A DNA stretch of 64,000 nucleotides from an uncultured Clostridia bacterium (GTDB lineage Bacteria > Bacillota > Clostridia > TANB77 > CAG-508). Both the position numbers and the translations under genes were made by a program. Positions 8,086 through 16,628 of this stretch are shown in pieces. Each line of letters starts with the position of its first letter. Position 1 is the stretch's first letter. The stretch is taken from the NCBI GenBank assembly GCA_949388605.1, contig CASKJV010000008.1, forward strand, positions 21,328 to 85,327, written 5' to 3'. A model generated the notes under the pieces. That model saw nothing but the letters and a program-made list of their open reading frames with translations, was not told where the DNA came from and searched no databases.

Positions 8086-8982
8086 CTATCTTAAATTTTC
8101 TAAGGCTTCAATTCTTTCTTGTGTTGATGGATGAGTTGAAAATAAATTACTTTTTTCTTTTCTTTTATTTTTAAAAGGAGTAACTATATACATATAAGCA
8201 TTACTATCACTTGCATTTTCCATCTGTGTTTCATCTCCACTAATTTTTTTCAGAGCAGATATTAATCCATTTGGATTTCTTGTAAAAGATATTGCCGTTG
8301 CATCTGCTAAAAATTCTCTTCTTCTTGATACAGCAAGTTGTATTAATTGTGATACTATAGGAGATATTATTAAAAATATTAATCCAACAATTAAAATTAT
8401 TGCTTGTGCTGAATTATTATCTTTATCATCTCTACTATTTCTACGTCCCCTAAATGCCATTCTAGCAAACATATCAGAAAGCATAATAACAAATCCTACC
8501 ATTACACTTATAACTGCACTTAATCTAATATCATAATTTTTTATATGTGCAAGTTCGTGTGCAACAACTCCTTCAAGTTCATAATAATCCAATTTCTCAA
8601 TTAAACCTCTAGTTACACATATTACAGCATTTTCTGGATTTCTCCCTGTAGCAAATGCATTTGGTTGCATAGAGTCTACTACATATAATCTTGGCTTTAT
8701 TGTTAATCCTGATGCAAACATTAAATCATCCAAAATATTTGTTAATTGTAGATCTTCTTCTTTAGTAGCTGGTCTTGCTTTTACTGATGCAAGTACTATT
8801 TTGTCGCAATTATAATATGTAGTAATTGTAGAAATAATTGAAAATATTAATGCTATTATTAAAGCATATTCACTATATCCAAAAGAATAGCATAAAAAAT
8901 ATATAATTAATGTTATCATTGTCATAAACATTAGTACTATTATTCCTGTTTTTATTTTATTCTTTTTTATATCATCATACAT
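8086..8982 (-). CDS. htpX: HtpX-family membrane zinc metalloprotease (M48)
   Basis: A 298-aa HtpX homologue of normal length. There are two N-terminal membrane segments (about 14-34 and 37-57), the zinc motif HELAHIKNYD near residue 142, two further hydrophobic segments after it, and a downstream REFLAD Glu ligand. The closing HPSTQERIEAL is a family hallmark. It acts in membrane-protein quality control, with the active site facing the cytosol. It lies downstream of lemA, a very common pairing; a hairpin between them may lower htpX expression relative to lemA. Confidence 0.95.
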   Translation of the reverse strand: MYDDIKKNKIKTGIIVLMFMTMITLIIYFLCYSFGYSEYALIIALIFSIISTITTYYNCDKIVLASVKARPATKEEDLQLTNILDDLMFASGLTIKPRLYVVDSMQPNAFATGRNPENAVICVTRGLIEKLDYYELEGVVAHELAHIKNYDIRLSAVISVMVGFVIMLSDMFARMAFRGRRNSRDDKDNNSAQAIILIVGLIFLIISPIVSQLIQLAVSRRREFLADATAISFTRNPNGLISALKKISGDETQMENASDSNAYMYIVTPFKNKRKEKSNLFSTHPSTQERIEALENLR

Positions 8983-9039
8983 ATTCTACACCTCCTATCT
9001 TTTTTATTATATGTTATTTCTTATATAGTATATCTTAAT

Positions 9040-9073
9040 AAAATACGCTATTCAATAGAATAGCGTATTTTAT
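9040..9073 (-). terminator. Hairpin between lemA and htpX
   Basis: AAAATACGCTATTC pairs perfectly with GAATAGCGTATTTT. The following T run is short, so it could be a leaky terminator or a processing signal in the lemA-htpX transcript. Confidence 0.6.
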
Positions 9074-9105
9074 TTAAGATATTTATAATGCATAATAATT
9101 AGTCA

Positions 9106-9657
9106 TTATTTGCTGAAATCTACTTTTACATTTTGTCTTGCTTCTTCAGATGTTGTTTTGAATAATTCTGCTGGTGTAAAATTAAACATTCCTGCTATTA
9201 TACTTGTTGGAAATATTCTCAATTTTGTGTTATATATTGTAACACTATCATTATAAAATTGTCTTGAATAAGAAATTTTATTTTCTGTACTTCTTAGTTC
9301 TTCTTGTAATTGTGTAAAATTTTGGTTAGCTTTTAAGTCTGGATAATTTTCAGTAACAGACATAATTGTTTTTAAAGTGCCTGATAATTGATTATCCAAT
9401 TCTGCTTTTTCTGCTACTGTTCCTGCTGATGCCCAAGATGTTCTAAGTTCAGTAACTTTAGTTAAAACTGCTTCTTCATGTTGCATATATCCTTTTACTG
9501 CTTCAACTAAATTTGGAATAAGATCAAATCTTCTTTGTAGTTGAACTTCTATTTGACTCCAAGCATTTTCTGTTTTCATTTTTGCTTGAACTAAACCATT
9601 ATACATTGCAATAATTGCAAATATTATTACAACAATAATTATTATTAACCAAATCAT
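9106..9657 (-). CDS. lemA: LemA family protein
   Basis: LemA of 183 aa when started at the ATG ending at 9657, which has GGAGGAACAAAAT upstream; the tracked longer start adds a non-conserved extension. One N-terminal membrane anchor (MIWLIIIIVVIIFAIIAMYNG), then the helical body with ENAWSQIEVQLQRRFDLIPNLVEAVKGY, the best-kept LemA motif, and a C-terminal FNFTPAELFKT. The molecular function is unknown; co-occurrence with HtpX suggests an envelope quality-control role. Confidence 0.93.
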   Translation of the reverse strand: MIWLIIIIVVIIFAIIAMYNGLVQAKMKTENAWSQIEVQLQRRFDLIPNLVEAVKGYMQHEEAVLTKVTELRTSWASAGTVAEKAELDNQLSGTLKTIMSVTENYPDLKANQNFTQLQEELRSTENKISYSRQFYNDSVTIYNTKLRIFPTSIIAGMFNFTPAELFKTTSEEARQNVKVDFSK

Positions 9658-9688
9658 ATTTTGTTCCTCCATTATTAAATTATAAATA

Positions 9689-9717
9689 ATTATATCAATA
9701 TAATTATTTTTTTGCAA
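9689..9717 (-). promoter_or_regulatory. Promoter for lemA-htpX
   Basis: TTGCAA, a 17-nt spacer and TATAAT on the minus strand, about 25-30 bp before the lemA ribosome site. Confidence 0.7.
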
Positions 9718-9914
9718 TATTTTTAAAACAAAAGTTAAGTTCGAACACTTTTTTAAATTAAGTTACTAATCATGCTTTTTTCAAAAATAGTTTTTTTCTT
9801 TAATTTTTTTTATAAAATTGTAAAACAAACTAGCTCTAATTAATCTAATTCTGAAAATGTTCATTCTTGTTTATCTTTTTCAATACTGGAAAGCTTAAGG
9901 AACTTTCCTCATAT

Positions 9915-9956
9915 AATATAAAATGAAGAGATAACCTCTTTAAAAGTTATCTCTTC
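9915..9956 (-). terminator. Terminator-like hairpin after the cohesin gene
   Basis: AAGAGATAAC pairs with GTTATCTCTT; the minus-strand tail (CATTTTATATT) is only moderately T-rich. Just beyond it (about 9889-9910) lies a ggaaag / ctttcc hairpin reminiscent of the end of the dispersed element. Confidence 0.6.
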
Positions 9957-9982
9957 AGGGATTTTATTTATTTAAGAAAATA

Positions 9983-10852
9983 TTATATACCTTTCATTTT
10001 TATATATTTGTTGTAGCTAATATAAGCTATTGCAACTAATATAATTGCTGGTATTATTAATATTTTAGCACCTGTTGCAGGTAAATTTCTATTAGATAAA
10101 GTATTATCTGTTTGATTTACATTTCTTGCAACATTGGTATTCGCATTTTTATTTGCTGTATTTGTATTTCTATTTTCATTTTTGGCAGTATTATTTGAAG
10201 ATACATTTTGGTTATTTTCATTTGCTACATTATTATAATCAGTTTTATTTTCATTATTATCTGGAGTATTGCTTCCAGTTTCTTTAACTGTTAAATTAAC
10301 ATTTTTAGTAATTTCTTCTGATCTATCAGCGCCTGCTGTTATAACAAACATTGAATAACTAATAGCATTTTCTATGTCTCCAATTGTTGCATTAGATTTT
10401 ACTTTAAATTTCATAGTTAATAAGTCAGTATCTTGTGTTAGTCCTTTATTAAAATCTATAATAAGTCTAACATCATTGTCAGTTGCTGGAGAACCGTTAA
10501 ATCCTACATAAGCTGAACTTGTTGACATATTATCTTTTGAAACATTTGTTAAATCTTCAACTGGTAAAACTTCATCTCCAATGTTTACAGTATTATCATC
10601 GTTTTTAACTATACTATCATAATTTATTGTTTCAATAACATCTTTATTATAATTGATATATCCATCTATACTTGTAACTTTTTTATTACTGTCAACATCT
10701 TTTAATGAAAGTATAACTTCTACTGTATCTCCTCTATTTAATGTAGAGTTTGAAACTGTAACTCCTATTGTTGTTTCGACTGCTGCATATACACTTGTGC
10801 ATATTAATGCAATTACGATAAAAATTTGTAAAAAAATCAATTTATTTTTCAT
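9983..10852 (-). CDS. LPATG-anchored surface protein with a cohesin-like domain
   Basis: A 289-aa protein: signal peptide (about 1-23), then a cohesin-type beta-sandwich (about 25-185; TIGVTVSNSTLNRGDTVEV, GYINYNKDVIET, LLTMKFKVKSNATIGDIENAI). An Asn-rich linker (about 190-250) follows, then the sortase signal LPATG, a hydrophobic helix and a basic tail. It should be covalently attached to the wall by sortase; no sortase gene is in the window. Cohesins bind dockerins, and the next gene upstream ends in a dockerin, so the two products may dock on the surface. The cohesin call is by pattern and needs a profile search. Confidence 0.78.
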   Translation of the reverse strand: MKNKLIFLQIFIVIALICTSVYAAVETTIGVTVSNSTLNRGDTVEVILSLKDVDSNKKVTSIDGYINYNKDVIETINYDSIVKNDDNTVNIGDEVLPVEDLTNVSKDNMSTSSAYVGFNGSPATDNDVRLIIDFNKGLTQDTDLLTMKFKVKSNATIGDIENAISYSMFVITAGADRSEEITKNVNLTVKETGSNTPDNNENKTDYNNVANENNQNVSSNNTAKNENRNTNTANKNANTNVARNVNQTDNTLSNRNLPATGAKILIIPAIILVAIAYISYNKYIKMKGI

Positions 10853-10885
10853 ATCATCAATCTCCTCTTTTGCTTATACACCATA

Positions 10886-10914
10886 AGAATACCATTTATA
10901 CTAAAAAATTGCAA
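10886..10914 (-). promoter_or_regulatory. Promoter for the cohesin gene
   Basis: TTGCAA, a 17-nt spacer and TATTCT on the minus strand, about 35 bp before the start codon. Confidence 0.6.
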
Positions 10915-10930
10915 TACCTTTTTTATTTTT

Positions 10931-10963
10931 TATCTAAGATGACATTTTTTGTCATCTTAGATA
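10931..10963 (-). terminator. Terminator after the LRR/dockerin gene
   Basis: ATCTAAGATGACA pairs perfectly with TGTCATCTTAGAT around a short A/T loop, followed on the minus strand by a run of A and T. Confidence 0.8.
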
Positions 10964-10999
10964 AGTATATTTTCTCTTTTTAATATTCAAATATTCAGA

Positions 11000-13900
11000 T
11001 TATTTTGTATAATCTAGATTGTATCCATTAACTTCAGCTCTATGATATAATAATAATTTTGAATCTTTAATATCTACTACATTATCGTTGTTTATATCAG
11101 CTGCTTTTAGGAATGTTCCTGATAACATTTCAACTTCATTTCTATGAGCTTTTATTAAAAGTGTATCAATTGAATTTGCATGTCCATCTCCATTGATATC
11201 TCCTTTTACTACAATTTCATAAACTAATAAGTTACCATTACTATCTTTAACAACTTTTCCATCTTTATCTTGAATTTGTACAAACATTCCTGTTGCTATA
11301 TTTCCTGTTCTAACTTCTCCATCAGAATTTTTTACAACAGCTATATATTCATTATTATTTTTCAAAAGAATAGATTTAAAATCTTCAACAGGTGTTTTAG
11401 ATTTTATTCCTGTTAAATAATCATTATCACTATCTATTGTATATCCTAACTCAATAGGTGTTACTGGATCTGTTGGATCTGTCGGATCTGTTGGTTCTGT
11501 TGGATCTGTTGGTTCTGTCGGATCTGTTGGTTCTGTCGGATCTGTTGGATCTGTTGGATCTGTTGGTTCTGTTGGTTCTGTTGGATCTGTTGGTTCTACT
11601 GGTGTTTCTGAAACTATAACTGTTACAGATACGTTTCCTGAAACTGTATTATCATAGAATGATGTAGCAATAACTTCTATATTTTCTGATTGTTCATCAG
11701 CACCTACAGTTAATAATCCTGTTCTAGAAATTTTTGTATTTTCACTAGTATTTCCAGAAACTGACCATTTTACTCCTAAATGTGCTACATTTTCTCCACT
11801 AACTTCTGCTACAAATTGTTGTGTTTCTCCTGCTTTTACTGTAGAGTTTTCTGGTGTAACTGTTATTTTAATTGGTTCTCCAACTATATATGCAATAACA
11901 CATGTTGTTCCATATCCTATACTAATTGTATTTTTTGTATTTGTAATTGATACACTTGCTACATGATTTCCTTTTGAACTTACATCAACTATAGCTTGTT
12001 TACCATCACTAGTTACATTTCCATGTATACTATCAATTGCAAAACTTGTATTTGCATAATCTATTTTTTCAATTTGTTGGAATATTGGTGGTAAATCAAT
12101 TTTTGATGTTGTACCAACATTAATCATTCCATCAACAATCAATTCTAATTGTTGTCCTGTTAAGTCAAGATTAAATGTATTTTCATCTCTTAAATATTCT
12201 AATACATCTGTAAATCCTGCTGCTCTTGCTTCATAAGTTAAATAATTTAATAATCTTTGTATATCTGAAATTTGGTTATTACTTAAATCTAGGTTCTTTA
12301 ATTTTTTCAAATTTTCAATTTTGAATGTTAATTCACCTTCAATTAAGTTTTTAGATAAATTTAAGTCTTGTATATTAGATAATACTTCTAATGGTTCAAT
12401 ATTACTAATATCGTTAAAACTTAGATCTAATATTATTAAATGTTCATTAATTGAAGTCCAATCAACTTTTGAAATATCTACTATCTCATTGTCTCCTGCA
12501 TAGAATTCTACTAATTTTGATAATTCTGCTAGTCTATCAATATCTTCAATTAAGTTTTCATGAATATTTAATCTTTTCAATCTTGGTAAGAATATATATG
12601 CTTCAATTTCTTCTGCTGAAGCTAATGTCATTCTTTTTCCATAGAATAAAAATTCATCATCTCCCATTTCAGTTTTACAATTTTCTTTAAAGCTATCTTT
12701 AATGTCTGTATAAATTTTAGTATCTTGTCTATCTATTTCTAATCTTCTAATTATATAATTTACATATTCGTCTGCAACACAAGTATCAGGTCTAGACTTT
12801 TCTTCAGGAAGTGTATTTGCAAAACTACAATATGTATACATTGCTAAATAAATATCAGCTTCTTTAAAAGATTTTAAAGCTTCTTTGTAATCATATAATC
12901 TCCAATTATCATTTGGCAATTCTGAAAAATGTTTTGAAATAGGTTTTTCTATTGGTTTTGTTTCTGTTACTCCATCTATTTCTACACTTACAACAGTTTC
13001 TATTGTATATTTTGTTTTTGTTAAATATTGTTTCTCAAAAGATGTTAAATAATCTTCCATATTTGCTATTTTAGAAACTTGACTATCATATAATGATTTA
13101 GCTTCTTCAAATGTTAGACTTGAGAATTCTTCATCAGTCATATTTCTAATTCCAACTACAGCAAATGATGCTAATCTATCTACTCTATTATAAATAATAT
13201 ATAGATTTTCCATTCTAATTTTTAAAGTTTCTCTTAATCTTGTTAGTGTAGCTGTTAATTCTTCTTGTTTAAATCCAAGTTCAACTAATTCTTTTTTAAC
13301 TGCATCAATATTAGCATTTAATCTAGTTTGTTCAGCTATTTTGGAATTAATGTTGTTTACATCTTCTTGATATTTTTTTACTAATGCTTGTTGAGTTGCT
13401 ATTTCGTTATTTTTTTCTTCTATATTAGCTTCTGCTTCTTTTAATTCTTCTCTTGCTTCATCTAATCGATCAGTAGCTCCTGTAGCTGAACCTGCAAGTT
13501 CTAAACTTTCAATTTCATCTTTTAGATCTTCTTTTTGTGTTATTAAAGAATTTAATTCATCTTCATATCCTTTTAAAGTATCTTGAGCTGTTTGTAAATT
13601 ACCTGCAGCATTTGGTGATTTTTCTGTTGCATCTTTTATTGCATCTTCTACTTGTTTTAACTGTGCCTTTAAATTATTAAGTTCTTCATTCTTTTTATCA
13701 TAATTTTCTTTTACTGCTTTTAATTCTGCTTGTGTTTTTTCAATTTCATCAACTGTTTCTTTTATTAGAGCAATTTGAGCATTAACTCTTTCTCTTAAAA
13801 GAGCTTCTTCTTTAACTTGATTTTCTTCTAATTCAATTAATTTATCCATTGATTTTATATAATTACTAGATAAATCTAAATCAAGTTCTAAACCAACAAA

Positions 13901-14953
13901 ATTTTCTATACCAGTTATATCTGATATTCTTTTGTTAGATAATTTTAAACTTGGTATTTTATTAATAATATCATTTATAGTTATTACTAAAACTTGTGGT
14001 TCATCAAAAAATCTTTCATATAAATTTTTTGAATTGTTTGCATCTTTATGGCTTATTAAATCTTCATTTTCTTCTTGTCCTTTTGTTAATTGAGATTTTA
14101 TAGCCTTATACATATTTTTATCTTTAATAAAGATTCCTCTTTCATCAGATTTAACTACTACAAAATATAAATTAATATCTGAATTATATAAGCTATTTTT
14201 TGAATCAGTAATTTTTATGCTAAGTTTTACCATACCTGTATTAATATCATAACTATTATCTGTTTTATTAGCATAAACTACTTTTAAATTTTCATAATCA
14301 AAAGATCTCCAATCTATATATGGTCCTTTTCCTTCTTCTTGTTGTGTATTATTTGTGTAATTTTCTTCAACTAACCATTCTGATTCAATATGACCAGCAT
14401 ATTCTTTTACTATTTGTGGTAATGAATATACAAAAGTATCATTTTGGTCAGATGTTGCTGTATCATCAGCATTAACCATTTCTATAACATTGAATTTTTG
14501 ATTGTGTAAGTTTAAATTTTGAATATTTTTTATATTCGCTATCATACTTACATCTTCAATTGAGTTTGAAGATATGTCTAAACTTGTTAATTCAAAAGAA
14601 TTTAAAACTTCTAAATTACTATCTTTAGTTAAATTATTTGAAGACAAATCTAGAGCTTTTACATTAGTGAATACTTCAAGACCTGTTAAATCTGTTAATC
14701 CACCATTTGATAAAGAAAGTTCTGTAACTTTAGTTATCTCTTCATCACTAATAATTAAAGTACGTTGTGCATCATTGTAAATAGCATTAATCTCTTTACT
14801 TTCCAATTGTGATTTTAAAGCATAATATAAGTTGCTTTCTAATACTAGACTTGAGTCTGTTGTTGCTGCAACTTCTAACTCTAAAATTGGAGCGATGCAA
14901 TTCAATAGCATAATGAAAACTATGGCTATTGAGATTAACATTTTCTTTCTCAT
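11000..14953 (-). CDS. Large secreted LRR / coiled-coil / Ig-like / dockerin protein
   Basis: A 1317-aa exported protein with a clear mosaic. Signal peptide 1-31. Leucine-rich repeats at about 75-165 (LTDLTGLEVFTNVKALDLSSN), 335-375 and 785-920 (LIILDLSFNDISNIEPLEVL). A long coiled coil rich in E/K/L at about 370-600. A bacterial Ig-like (BIG2) domain at about 1010-1110 (VTPENSTVKAGETQQFVAEVSG). A (D/E)PT-repeat linker follows. The C-terminal type I dockerin has two calcium loops, DINGDGHANSID and DINNDNVVDIKD. It is therefore a surface-bound binding protein, probably held by a cohesin; the neighbouring LPATG cohesin protein is an obvious candidate partner. No enzymatic domain is seen. Confidence 0.88.
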   Translation of the reverse strand: MRKKMLISIAIVFIMLLNCIAPILELEVAATTDSSLVLESNLYYALKSQLESKEINAIYNDAQRTLIISDEEITKVTELSLSNGGLTDLTGLEVFTNVKALDLSSNNLTKDSNLEVLNSFELTSLDISSNSIEDVSMIANIKNIQNLNLHNQKFNVIEMVNADDTATSDQNDTFVYSLPQIVKEYAGHIESEWLVEENYTNNTQQEEGKGPYIDWRSFDYENLKVVYANKTDNSYDINTGMVKLSIKITDSKNSLYNSDINLYFVVVKSDERGIFIKDKNMYKAIKSQLTKGQEENEDLISHKDANNSKNLYERFFDEPQVLVITINDIINKIPSLKLSNKRISDITGIENFVGLELDLDLSSNYIKSMDKLIELEENQVKEEALLRERVNAQIALIKETVDEIEKTQAELKAVKENYDKKNEELNNLKAQLKQVEDAIKDATEKSPNAAGNLQTAQDTLKGYEDELNSLITQKEDLKDEIESLELAGSATGATDRLDEAREELKEAEANIEEKNNEIATQQALVKKYQEDVNNINSKIAEQTRLNANIDAVKKELVELGFKQEELTATLTRLRETLKIRMENLYIIYNRVDRLASFAVVGIRNMTDEEFSSLTFEEAKSLYDSQVSKIANMEDYLTSFEKQYLTKTKYTIETVVSVEIDGVTETKPIEKPISKHFSELPNDNWRLYDYKEALKSFKEADIYLAMYTYCSFANTLPEEKSRPDTCVADEYVNYIIRRLEIDRQDTKIYTDIKDSFKENCKTEMGDDEFLFYGKRMTLASAEEIEAYIFLPRLKRLNIHENLIEDIDRLAELSKLVEFYAGDNEIVDISKVDWTSINEHLIILDLSFNDISNIEPLEVLSNIQDLNLSKNLIEGELTFKIENLKKLKNLDLSNNQISDIQRLLNYLTYEARAAGFTDVLEYLRDENTFNLDLTGQQLELIVDGMINVGTTSKIDLPPIFQQIEKIDYANTSFAIDSIHGNVTSDGKQAIVDVSSKGNHVASVSITNTKNTISIGYGTTCVIAYIVGEPIKITVTPENSTVKAGETQQFVAEVSGENVAHLGVKWSVSGNTSENTKISRTGLLTVGADEQSENIEVIATSFYDNTVSGNVSVTVIVSETPVEPTDPTEPTEPTDPTDPTDPTEPTDPTEPTDPTEPTDPTDPTDPVTPIELGYTIDSDNDYLTGIKSKTPVEDFKSILLKNNNEYIAVVKNSDGEVRTGNIATGMFVQIQDKDGKVVKDSNGNLLVYEIVVKGDINGDGHANSIDTLLIKAHRNEVEMLSGTFLKAADINNDNVVDIKDSKLLLYHRAEVNGYNLDYTK
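11466..11602. repeat. Short tandem repeat encoding the (D/E)PT linker
   Basis: About 137 bp of 9-bp units (ggatctgtt / ggttctgtt in plus-strand reading) code for alternating DPT and EPT triplets between the Ig-like and dockerin regions. Whole units could be gained or lost without a frameshift, changing linker length. Confidence 0.8.
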
Positions 14954-15231
14954 AATAAATCCTCCCTGATTTTTTTCTGAAATTTGAATATTTTCATTAC
15001 CATCATAATAGCATTTCTATTTTTTTTTTCAATAGCACTTTTTTTCATTTTTTCCAAACCTTGTCAAAAAGCTTTACGGAACTACCTTTGAACGATTTAG
15101 ATTTAGTTTTGTTAAGTTTTTATTACTTTTTTTGTTATTTTTTTACTTTTTCTTACGAAATAAGGATTTTATGGATTTTTTATGAATAAAATTAATTAAA
15201 TAATTTTTTAAAATCTTATTAAAATATATAC
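14954..15231. other. Leader of the LRR/dockerin gene, otherwise empty
   Basis: It contains a likely minus-strand promoter at 15005-15032 (TTGAAA, 16-nt spacer, TATTAT) and T-rich sequence. No gene or conserved RNA is recognised. Confidence 0.5.
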
Positions 15232-15274
15232 AAAAAAAGTGCAGATTCTACTTTATTAGAAACTGCACTTTTTT
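15232..15274 (-). terminator. Terminator after tatD
   Basis: AAAAAGTGCAG-TTCTA pairs with TAGAA-CTGCACTTTTT; long stem, followed by seven T on the minus strand. Confidence 0.85.
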
Positions 15275-15351
15275 ATATTCTATTACTTTTAAGAGTTATT
15301 TACTATACTCAAAGTTTTCTCTTAATTTTCAAGCTAATAACTTAGTTCTTA

Positions 15352-16128
15352 TTAGATTCTAAATATTTTACTTGCATTATTATAAGTAACTTTAGCAATC
15401 TGTTCTAAAGGAATATTTTTGATTTCAGATATTTTTTGTGCTACTAACTTTACATTTATAGAAGTATTTCTTTTTCCTCTATATGGCTCTGGTGACAAAT
15501 ATGGTGAATCTGTTTCTATTAAAAGTTTATCTAATGGTACTAATGAAATAACAGCTTCTGGTTTAGCATTTTTAAAAGTAACAACTCCACTAAAAGATAT
15601 ATAATATCCTAGATTTAATCCTTCTTTTATTAATTCTTGATTTAATGGACAACAATGAAAAATACCTGTATTCTTTACTGGATGTTTTTTTAAAATATCT
15701 ATTGTATCTATATATGCATCACGTGTATGAATAATTATTGGTTTATTATATTTGTTTGCAATTTCAATTTGTTTAATAAAAAGTTCCTTTTGTTCTTCTT
15801 TATTTTCCTTATTCCAATGATAGTCTAAGCCTATTTCTCCTATAGCAACTACCTTTTCTTGTTTTGCCATTTCTTCTATTTTTAATAAATTTTCTTCTGA
15901 ATTATCTTCTATATCGTTAGGAGATATTCCACAAGAAGCATATATATATTCGTTCTTTTGTGCTATTTCTATAGCTTTTAAACTCTTTTCTACATTATAC
16001 CCTATACACATCATTCTTGTTATATCTTGATTTAATGTTTCTTTTATTAATTTTTCTCTATCTTCTTCAAAACTTTCATCATTATAATGAGAATGTGAAT
16101 CAAAAAATTCCATTTTATTATTAAACAA
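15352..16128 (-). CDS. tatD: TatD family metal-dependent DNase
   Basis: A 258-aa TIM-barrel hydrolase. Metal ligands are visible in order: DSHSHYN near the N-terminus, GEIGLDYH, HTRDAY, HCC and the final ETDSPYLSP. The family are 3'-5' exonucleases or deoxyribonucleases acting in DNA turnover. The start is unusual: the ATG of MEFFDSH has no close ribosome site, while an AGGAGG at 16164-16169 is separated from the TTG at 16128 by a 25-nt palindrome. If that palindrome folds, the spacing becomes about 10 nt, so the TTG start (MFNNKMEFF) is credible. Confidence 0.92.
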   Translation of the reverse strand: MFNNKMEFFDSHSHYNDESFEEDREKLIKETLNQDITRMMCIGYNVEKSLKAIEIAQKNEYIYASCGISPNDIEDNSEENLLKIEEMAKQEKVVAIGEIGLDYHWNKENKEEQKELFIKQIEIANKYNKPIIIHTRDAYIDTIDILKKHPVKNTGIFHCCPLNQELIKEGLNLGYYISFSGVVTFKNAKPEAVISLVPLDKLLIETDSPYLSPEPYRGKRNTSINVKLVAQKISEIKNIPLEQIAKVTYNNASKIFRI

Positions 16129-16129
16129 C

Positions 16130-16154
16130 TATTTAATAGTATACCTATTAAATA
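16130..16154 (-). promoter_or_regulatory. 25-nt palindrome between the tatD ribosome site and start codon
   Basis: TATTTAATAG-TATAC-CTATTAAATA is a near-perfect inverted repeat that fills the gap between the Shine-Dalgarno AGGAGG and the TTG start. It may be an RNA hairpin that brings the two together, or an operator. Confidence 0.55.
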
Positions 16155-16240
16155 ATTATATTTCCTCCTTTTATTTTAATATTTTATAATTTAATATGAC
16201 CTTTAAAAATTATAAGAAACTTTTAAAGGCCATTAAATAA

Positions 16241-16612
16241 CTATTTGTTGTTTAGTATTACAGTAACATATGCTACTGCATATTCTTTACAATGTGAAAT
16301 ACTTATTTCAATACTATCTAACTCTTTTATTTCTAAATGTAAATAAATCTTTGGTTTACCATTATTTGTATTTACTATTTCAAAATCTTTCCAACTATAG
16401 TTTGTATTAATATTTTCGCTTAATGCTTTATATATTGCCTCTTTTGCGGCAAATCTTGCAGCATAACTTTGATATCTTTGCTCTTTTCGAGCTTCACAAT
16501 ATTCAATTTCTTTTTCTGTGTATACTCTATTTAAAAATTCTGAGCCTCTAGTATTAATTAGTTTTTTTATTCTATCAATTTCAATAATGTCGGTACCAAC
16601 TGATAATTTCAT
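16241..16612 (-). CDS. acpS: Holo-[acyl-carrier-protein] synthase
   Basis: A 123-aa AcpS of standard size, which transfers 4'-phosphopantetheine from CoA to acyl carrier protein for fatty-acid synthesis. Both signature motifs are intact: GTDIIEIDRI at residues 6-15, with the metal-binding Asp, and RFAAKEAIYKAL near residue 55, with the catalytic Glu and Lys. It follows the unknown gene at 16629 by 16 bp and is probably co-transcribed with it. Confidence 0.95.
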   Translation of the reverse strand: MKLSVGTDIIEIDRIKKLINTRGSEFLNRVYTEKEIEYCEARKEQRYQSYAARFAAKEAIYKALSENINTNYSWKDFEIVNTNNGKPKIYLHLEIKELDSIEISISHCKEYAVAYVTVILNNK

Positions 16613-16628
16613 TTTTATTCCCTCTTTA

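Noticed and set aside
11466-11602. Short tandem repeat considered as a CRISPR array
   Set aside because: Units are 9-bp codon repeats inside an open frame with no spacers. No CRISPR array or cas gene was seen anywhere in the window.
12321-12690. Plus-strand ORFs within the LRR/dockerin gene
   Set aside because: Shadow frames opposite a continuous, domain-rich coding region.
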